From assembly GCA_037501455.1 (NCBI GenBank), contig CM074862.1, forward strand, positions 55,955,501 through 56,019,500: DNA of 64,000 nt, read 5' to 3'. A program made the position numbers and the translations under genes. Numbering within the stretch: position 1 is the stretch's first letter; every line of letters starts with the position of its first letter. The notes under the pieces were generated by a model. That model had not been told where the DNA came from. It saw only the letters and a program-made list of their open reading frames with translations, and did not search any database. This document shows, one piece after another, positions 56,264 to 64,000 of the stretch. The DNA comes from Lantana camara (taxonomy: Eukaryota > Streptophyta > Magnoliopsida > Lamiales > Verbenaceae).

Positions 56264-59059
56264 TGTAGCACCCAAGCGCGAGGTACCACATCCCCCGCAC
56301 CATGACCCGGCCCGTATATGAAATGGACGATCCATACCCGATCCAAATCACGGCGAACGGGGACACACACACACATCTAAGCCAGGCGGGACTAGCCTAT
56401 CACTTAAACCCCAATAACATCAACACTCAAAGTAGCAGAATAACAGAAAAGCGGAAGCAACAAATCATAAATCATAGATTGAGCTATATGCTCTAGGTAC
56501 CAACAGTTATTCCATATATTGAGCTCTATGCTCTAAGTACCCACAATTAAATTCACGAAAGTTAAAATTCAATACCATTACGCTCCAAATTAATATTCGT
56601 ATGCCATCACGGCTCAAAACAATAACCATATACAATAACCAAAAGTACGAGTATGCAAGTGTAACACCAAAATACTAAAGCTAGAAGCGAATGCAAGACC
56701 TACGACTCGTATTCCTGCCTAGCTCCCTCAACACCTGCATAAAAACTGAAAACTAAACGGGTTCAGTCCAAAAGGGACTGGTGGGTATAAAACAGGCCAT
56801 AATAGTATATATGACGGTAATTAACATTCACATGCAAGCTATAATCCCAAGTGAGGTTTGTAAAGAATTTTCCCAAGTGGGTGAATGAAAATCATCAAAA
56901 GGGATTATAATGAATCATTAACATTAGGTCATTATTAGCCCGGCGAGTGGGCGTGCATTATCTCCAACCAACACCTTGTGTAAAACATTTAAACATTCTT
57001 TCATTCGTTCTGTTCATGCATTTCAATCTTGTGTGCACATTCAATAACATTTACACCATCTTCCTCCGGTTTGGTGACGGGCTTGCAAGACCCGACCACC
57101 CATTCATTGACCAAAAGGGGTTACATGACTCCCTAGATGGCGCTCAGCGTCCATTCCTCGCTAACTCCTAACGAGGTCCGGTTACGCCGTTAATTGGTGG
57201 AACTAATGTGAGGGATTACCGTCGGCCCATGCCTCCCCGGATAGCCACTCACACTAAGTCCCTGGGCCCCATTCGTGCATAACATTCATTCTTTCTTTCT
57301 CGCCAAAACATTGGGTAGGATTTAGAAATTAAGGCTTTACGTTGTAAACATTTACTCTATGAAAATGACTCTATATATATACATACTTTGGCCGAAAACT
57401 TTCCACATTAAGGTATTTATAGGGTCATATAGCTAAGTAGAAGAAAAACCCACCTCGAACGGCAAAAGAAGAACACACGAGCCTCACTGACCGGCCTCGT
57501 CTCCAAAGGAATCAAAATCTGTGCAAAACAAGTGAGTGAGACTCTAATGACCAATTAAGACGCTCGGCAATGCCATGCTTATGATATGAACGCATAAACA
57601 ATTATAATGGACATGTTCGTGTGCACTATTAATGTCTTGAAACATATAAGAGATCATAACTATCATGCTTGCATTCTTGCATTATATAACAATCATGAAC
57701 AAAGCTTAATTGGAGTCACGTTCAATATAACCCACAAATACGAGCCACTCAAGCAAATCAAGCAAGAAAAGAGACTTCTCAAGGCTGCCAATTTAAATGA
57801 CACGGCTGTGTTGAGTTTCAAAGGGAAATGGACACGGTCGTGTCCGAGGTTTAAAAATCAGAAAATTCAAAGTCGAGGGCTTGACACAGCCGTGTTACAT
57901 TTTCAAAGGATTTGGACACGGCCGTCTCCGAGGTTAAAATCAGAAAAAAAAAACAAAGTCGAGAGCCCAACACGGCCGTGTCCATTTTCAGTGTAAAGCT
58001 GACACGGCCGTGTCAGCTCATCGTTTTGAAAGAAATAACAGAGCATTAGCTCTGTCACGCGAGGGAAAAGCTTAAGGAAAATAAGGCAGCCTCCAAGAAG
58101 CTCTCAAACCACATATAGACATGCTTTTAATCCGTATTATTCATATACAACATGCAACTCAAGTAAAACACAAAAATACATGCTTAAAATGGCCCAAAAT
58201 ATCATCAATCCACATGATCAACAAACATGGAGCTTGAAGCTCCTCCAATGGCAACTCATGCCCTCCTCAACAAACCTTCAATTTAAACATGTAGGAATGA
58301 TGGAAAGCTTACAAGAATCATTTATCAAGCACCAAATCGCAATTCAAACCATGAAAACCAAGGATCAAACCAAACCCTCACTTCATGCTCATACATTCAA
58401 ACACAAGAAACACCAACTTCTATCAAGCCTCAAAGAGATGAAAATATAGAGGGGAAGATGGAGGTTATAAATCCTAGCTCACCTTGGAAAAAGATCGGAT
58501 GGAAGCTAGACTTGAGCTCAAGTTTGGTTGATCCAAAAATGGAGGGTTTCTTAGCTATCTCTTCCTTGCTCTTGCCTTGGCTGATTTTGATCGATCAAAA
58601 ATGGGAAGAAAAGGGTAGGAAATGCTGATATCTAGTGGAGAAATGGGTAGGGTACGGGTTGGTCCAAGTCCGGTTCGTTTAAGAAAAGGGTCAAACAAGT
58701 TATAAGGTCGAGGCTATGAAACGGCTCGTTGTCGAAGGTTCAAATGATACCGAAAAGGTACAAGGTCAAGTTCAAAGGATAGGTAACGTCGAAACAAGTT
58801 CAACGCCGGTTACGGATCTCGATTTTGAGGTCCGGAGCTCAAGATATCGCGAAAACCGTTTAGGGCTACCTATTATACGAATAGGTCCCTAAACTTTCAA
58901 AAAGTGGCAATTAAGCCCAAACTCAATTTCCAATTGAGTCCACTGATTACACGAAACACGTAATTTCATTCAATTAGCAACTCAAAATATAAAATCAAAT
59001 AATTAAATATAAATACGCACATAATACTTACCCGCACGTGTGAAAACTCGGGCGTCACG
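56264..59059 (-). mobile_element. Element H 5' LTR (right)
   Basis: TGTAGCACCC start; the last base of the terminus is G (GTCACG) instead of A. Palindrome array at 57800-58013. Followed by TGAAT. Confidence 0.93.
57800..58013. repeat. Palindrome array in H right LTR, partly decayed
   Basis: Counterparts start at 57800 (ACACGGCTGTGT), 57832 (ACACGGTCGTGT), 57884 (ACACAGCCGTGT), 57916 (ACACGGCCGTCT), 57970 and 58002 (both intact). Three of the four changes are C-to-T or G-to-A transitions. Confidence 0.9.
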
Positions 59060-59064
59060 TGAAT

Positions 59065-59670
59065 AGCATATACTCATTAATCAGCAAGAAAAGCAATCAA
59101 GCACGTAGAACAAAGGGTCAAAATATTTACAATTTAATCCAATGCATGATGCACGTGCTATGAATGCATGATACCTGTTTCCATAATATTAGCATCGAAG
59201 CCTTTGTTGAATTCTCTTAGAGACTCATTTGCTTTTCATCCAAGTAGTCAGAAGATGCAAGTTTCAAATCCTCCTTCACAAATTTGTAGAAGTGGGAAGT
59301 GTTGTCACGATCAACTTCGATTTTTTTAGCATCGAGGCAACACCCTGTAATTTAAAAATTGGACAAATATCTATGCATGTGGGTTAGTACGTGGGTATGT
59401 CAAGTAATGAAAGCAATTAAGAGCACCTAATTAATGCAGATGCAACAAGTAATTTACTAAAATTTAAAACATAACAATGATAATTTTGCAAATATCGTAA
59501 TCATAGTGTGCACACAATCACATAAGCTCAGACAAATTCATGAAGAGAAGTCAAAATTTCACATCAGACGAATGCAATGCACAATTATTCCTACGCCGTA
59601 CGACCTAAACTGACACGACATGACTCCAGAGCACCGGTTCTGAACCTGGTAGCTCTGATACCACTTAAGA
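59065..59670 (-). other. Element E internal region, PBS side
   Basis: No reading frame of note. Ends in the PBS TGGTATCAGAGC (minus, 59652-59663), seven bases from the LTR. The initiator tRNA-Met primer is the same as in H and in A/B. Confidence 0.75.
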
Positions 59671-62600
59671 TGTAGCACCCCAAGCAGTGGGGCACCGCAC
59701 CCCCGCACTATGACCCGACACGTGTACGAAATCAAAAGTCCGCACACGCACCAGGTCACAGCGAACGGGAGACAAAGGAATAATCCAACCTAAGCTAGGA
59801 GGTACCTAAACCCTGTACAAGTAAAATATGCGAAACTGGAATGCGGAAGCGATGCAAAATATGAACTATCAAAAACTTTAATCAACAATCATAAGTATGA
59901 ATCAACATCAATTAAAAGGGTTCAACTAATCAAGTAATCTTGTCCTAACCTGTCCTGAATTTCATACGTCCAAATGATAAGTACCAACCTGCATAATATA
60001 TATATCATGTACATAATTTCCTACAAAAATCAAAACAAAGTACTTAACAAATCAAATAGACCGACACAGACTCGACAGACCCGACTCAAAGCCGCCTAGC
60101 TTGAACTCCAACAACCTGCACCTGCAAACTAAAAATATAGGTGGGGCGAGGGTCAGTCCACTGACTGAGTGAGGGGGGCTGAACTCACACACACTATACA
60201 TAACAAGGAGCAGAGCACGTATCAAAAGAAAGACTATGAACCGGGAGTAGGGTTTTGCACACCGAAGACCATTTTCAAACCAAACTGATACATAACTTAT
60301 CTTATTCGAAACTTAATGAACTTAGCATAATCATATCATATCGAAAGAAAAAGCTCCTATCTCGTTTCATAATCAACATAACAGATCATATTCATATACC
60401 CGGCGAGTACGGGTCTCCAACCTTGCTTCCATATCTTATCATACATATCATAACAAAATACAAACAAATATCATAAACAATCCAACCCCAACACCACGTA
60501 GTTCGGGGAGCAAAACCCTCACTACTCATACCAATACAAACACACACGGGGTAGCTAACCCACACTGTGCCCTCCCCGGCTATCCACCGAGGGCTCAAAG
60601 CACCACGCCGCCTCAACCTCCACGAGTCGTACGTGAGTACTTCAAATGAGAACGTGCACAGGGGTCATAACCGGTGACCCCATGGTCGTCCCGAGTCTCC
60701 CTTACCCACGTCTCGGGGCCCAACACATCAAAACAGAGCATATCAGATCATAACTCGCTACATATCAAACTTATCATATCGTATTAAAATCATAACTTAC
60801 ATACCTTATTGGAGCATACCTTACCTTGCAACTTAGCATATGCTATAGGCGTACCTCTCCGTGTCATCCTAATCCATAGCTAGCTTGAAGACACATGGTT
60901 TGGAGCATAGCTTCGTTGCAAAACATTTCAAGCTTCTATACGCTCGTATATATAGTTCGAAAACCTTTAATCGTATGATAAATTCATAAACATATCATAT
61001 AAACACATATCTATTATATAAATATAATAGAATAATCGCATGCAGGCTTGAAAACGAGCACAGAAGGTTGTAGGTCGCTTTAACTAAAACAAAAATCCTA
61101 AAACCTCACCTTACAATGAAGAGAACGGGAAAACACGACAAAGGAAGTCCCACTGAAACCCAAACAGCTGACAGACACTTCCTGAAAAAACCCTGAACGA
61201 TAAACCACACAAAACATAAGACTCAGACTCAAACAACAACCACAAAAGACACACGGCTATGCTCATGAATACAAATGATTCATAGATAGTTCATATTTAT
61301 CCAAATTAAGTCATTCATATCAAATCACAATCATTTCACACATTAGCAGATTCATAACTTATAGAATTCATAACATCAATTAGAGAATATAAATCGTGAC
61401 ATTATAATTTAATTCTATCATGCTCCAAGTCACACGAGAATAAAACACTAAATTCATATCAATTTATTCAAAATTACATATTTGTAGAACTTAAAACTTT
61501 CCCATCAATTAGTATCCTTAACAATTCGTTCAAATTAAAGCACAACGTATCCTTTTCTAATTTATTATATAGGATTCATAATCAATTAGTTTCTAAAATT
61601 ACATTAACACCCTTTAAAAGCAATAATCATATACAAGAAGTGGCATAAACGAGGCAATTAAATTCAATAAATCACGAATCAAGCTTATCATATATCATAA
61701 CATATTTTCATACATCATACAACTCGTAATTTCATTTCATAGTTCATACAAGATCGAAGTTATAATTAAAACAATTAACAAAAATAAATATAATAACTTC
61801 AAAAATTCATAACAAATCAACCGGACATCCGATTGAGGAACGAAAAGTGCCATTGGACTCACCACGACGAAAGGAACCCGCTGACCGAAAGTCACCGGAA
61901 TGCCGCCATCGTAGCCGCCCGAACAGCCACCAGCCGACACCGGAACACCACCTCCGGTGATCAGAAAAATATCCGGAAGCACAGAAACATGTGCCTCGGC
62001 CTGCTTGACAAAAGCCCTCAACCAATTTCAGAAAATACCAAACACACCGGATTTCCTTGATGAAAAACCGAACTAAATCCCTAGAACGAAAACTGAAATT
62101 AAACACAAACCGTAAAACGAAAATGAAATCTGGACATACCATTAAAAAGCCCGTAACGAGGACTTCGAAAGCCCCTAGCCAAAAGCCGGAAAAAGTCACA
62201 GGAAAAGCTGACCTCCGGTTCACAGCCGGTCCACCATCGGTCCGCCTCCAAGGGCCGGTTCTCGAGTCAGGGCCAACGTGAGAAGATGGACATCATCAAC
62301 CCGGACAACTTCTCTGAAGAAACCGTTGCCGAAAGATCGCCGGAAAAGCCCCAAAATCGCCGCCGAAATCCCACAACTGCCTCGTCACCGGTTTAGCCTC
62401 CTCCACCGCGAATCGGACCAAACTGAGGCCAGAAATGAGATCAGAGCATCAGAAAACCTAGGAAACCACTGAAAGTCCCCGGAAAAACCCGTCGGAACAC
62501 GGCAGAACGTGCTGCTACAATGCACGCGCCGCCGCGACGTGCCGTCCGGCCACCAATCGCTGCGCCATCTATGAAAAAGAAAACGCCGGGAAAAGTCGCT

Positions 62601-63283
62601 CCTGGCCCAGACGAACTCCAGCCGATTGCACCACCGTAGGCCATCGCGAATTAGCCGGTGAAGGTGGCGGTCGAAATCCCGCCACCTGTAGCTCACCATA
62701 TCTCCGCCACTGTTATGTTTCAGGTCACAAATCTGGTATCATTGTAACGGGCTGGTCGAGATCTTCGAAAAGCACTATGGGTTCAATGAATTCCGTCAAG
62801 AAACGATCGAGAACGGGGCTTGTACGTGTTTCTACACCTTGAGTGTGTGTGAGGGAGAAGAGAGATGCAGGAGAGGAGAGAGAAAAAGGAAGCTGGGTTC
62901 TGACACGAAGTACGAGGATTCGGGGTATAATATCTCGGGTCCTCGCGTGCAAAAACGATCGGAAGAAGGGGTTAACGACGTCAGAATTGGGCAAACTCAG
63001 AGTCTACGGACTCGTCTCGATGCCCCGAACGTATTGAAGGGGTCAAAGAGGTTAAAATCTCAATCGAACGAGCAGTAACCGAAAAATCCCTAAAAAGAGA
63101 GAATTGCAAAAAGGCCCCTAAACTCTAAAAGTGTTCAAAATAGGGCCACGCAACGCAGAAAATCACAGAATTAAAACATTAAAAACCATACAAGCAACAA
63201 GTAAAAGTAAATAAAGAAATTAAGCACACAAGAAAATCGACACGTGGCATCTGCTCGGACGATCGGAAAAGCGGGGTGTCACA
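59671..63283 (-). mobile_element. Element E 5' LTR (right), 3613 bp
   Basis: TGTAGCACCCC to GGGGTGTCACA. The last 1.1 kb, absent from the left LTR, includes a GC-rich block (about 62200-62720) and a GAGAGA-rich block near 62870. It resembles 9700-10640 of D2, which shows that this is ordinary LTR sequence of the group. Open frames in it (for example 61807-62223, 62385-62699, minus) are not supported as genes. Confidence 0.8.
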
Positions 63284-63381
63284 GATTGGGTCACTTCACT
63301 CATTTTGTAAATTGAATAAGTTATAGGTTTATGTATGAAATGTTATGATGTATGTTTTAATTTTCGGGACTAGGTATTGAT
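63284..63381 (+). mobile_element. Host LTR F, fourth fragment
   Basis: Short stretch starting with GATTG (right TSD of E), in plus LTR orientation, then cut by LTR G. Confidence 0.5.
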
Positions 63382-64000
63382 TGTAGCACCCCACACGTGA
63401 GGCACCACATCCCCCGCACTACGGCTCAACACGAGTAACGAAATGGTAAATCCGCACCCGTATCAAACCATAGCGAACAGGAGACAAACAAAAAGACCCT
63501 CCTAAGCTAGGCGGAACTTAGACCCTGCAAATATAACTAATCAACAAGACATAAAGTAACAGAGAACTAAAACCAAACACATGCATTGGCCACAGGGCTG
63601 CAGAAATTAAACACTCGAACCACAGGCAGGCTTGGGCTCCTCAGGCCTCTTATAATTCATAACAAAGGCCGACAAGGCAATTCAATAACAATTACCTAAG
63701 GATTCAAGTTCATAATATTACAGAATCGAATCATGCAGGATTTAAGTACAAATGCGAGTGCAGAGACTCTCCTAACTTAACTTGACCAACTCAAAGACTC
63801 CATACACTTTCGCCTAGTTCGAAACTCCGAAGCCAAACCTGCGCACTAAAAGGTTGGGGAGGGAGAGGGTCTGTCTCTAGAAGACTGAGTGAGCAGGAGC
63901 GATATACGTAAATATAAAACAAGCACACGTAAGTCATAAATCCCGAGCAAGGATTTATTTGAAATTAGTTCCCAAAAGGGCAAGAGAATAACCAAGCAAT
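63382..64000 (-). mobile_element. LTR G, minus orientation, runs off the window
   Basis: TGTAGCACCCC start. The first 600 bp match D2 from 7404 closely, including the CCTCCTAAGCTAGGCGG block and the AAAAGGTTGGGGAGGGAGAG block. Same subfamily as D2. Confidence 0.75.

Larger units (their letters stand above)
48756..59059 (-). mobile_element. Element H: Ty3/gypsy chromovirus, Tekay type, minus strand
   Basis: LTRs at 48756-51549 and 56264-59059 (2.8 kb each), PBS at 56244, PPT at 51550, TSD TGAAT. Domain order Gag, protease, RT, RNase H, integrase, chromodomain, with very long LTRs, fits Tekay (Del). The LTRs look about 98% alike in the parts compared by eye. The coding region has two stops, a missing stretch and a frameshift in the RT-RNase H joint. 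Confidence 0.92.
44569..63283 (-). mobile_element. Element E: large non-coding LTR element, minus strand, split by H
   Basis: LTR at 59671-63283 (3613 bp) with a PBS beside it; a related, shortened LTR at 44569-47066; flanks GTTTG (44564-44568) and GATTG (63284-63288), a 5-bp TSD with one mismatch. Once H is removed, the internal part is only about 2.3 kb and has no Gag or Pol motif on either strand. This fits a LARD-like non-autonomous element or a heavily deleted chromovirus relative. The left LTR lacks the portion matching about 62173-63283. Confidence 0.7.

Noticed and set aside
44569..63283. Integrated plant pararetrovirus (caulimovirus-like) sequence
   Set aside because: No movement-protein or coat-protein motif. 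Integrase, PPT, PBS and LTR pairs identify retrotransposons.

Overview
This window looks like repeat-dense nuclear DNA of a flowering plant, probably a eudicot, although no host gene is present to pin that down. I find no recognisable single-copy gene. Essentially all 64 kb can be read as LTR retrotransposons and LTR fragments inserted into one another. The calls rest on paired LTRs, short target-site duplications (TSDs), primer-binding sites (PBS) complementary to the initiator tRNA-Met, polypurine tracts (PPT) and recognisable Gag/Pol motifs.

Layout. (1) 1-3008 is the right part of a plus-oriented long LTR. (2) An older plus-oriented LTR ('F') is visible as pieces at 3009-4813, 10641-10851, 44206-44568 and 63284-63381. 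It has been split by insertions D (4814-10640, LTR-only, minus), A (10852-44200) and E (44569-63283), and a fourth LTR, G, starts at 63382 and leaves the window. (3) A is a minus-strand Ty1/copia element of the Angela/BARE type with TSD TGCGT. Its pol is split by B (14759-38252), a plus-strand copy of the same family. B's leader is in turn split by C (18164-31603), a young Ty3/gypsy element of the Tat group. (4) E is a minus-strand element with LTRs over 3.6 kb and no detectable coding region, split by H (48756-59059), a minus-strand Tekay-type chromovirus with 2.8-kb LTRs.

Coding content. C has Gag-protease, RT, a decayed RNase H followed by an archaeal-type RNase H, and integrase. Antisense to these, between pol and the 3' LTR, it carries a plant mobile domain (PMD) gene that still shows introns. 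B has near-complete gag and an uninterrupted pol reading frame. A and H are clearly dead. C's LTRs differ at only two sites, yet its pol has several stops and frameshifts, so it was probably mobilised by proteins supplied in trans.

The structures most worth following up are the intron-bearing antisense PMD gene in C; an array of about nine 33-nt hairpin units with compensating stem changes in E; a palindrome array with alternating 32/52-bp spacing in the H LTR; a four-fold 16-nt motif ahead of gag in both Angela copies; and a cluster of six G-boxes in the Angela LTR.
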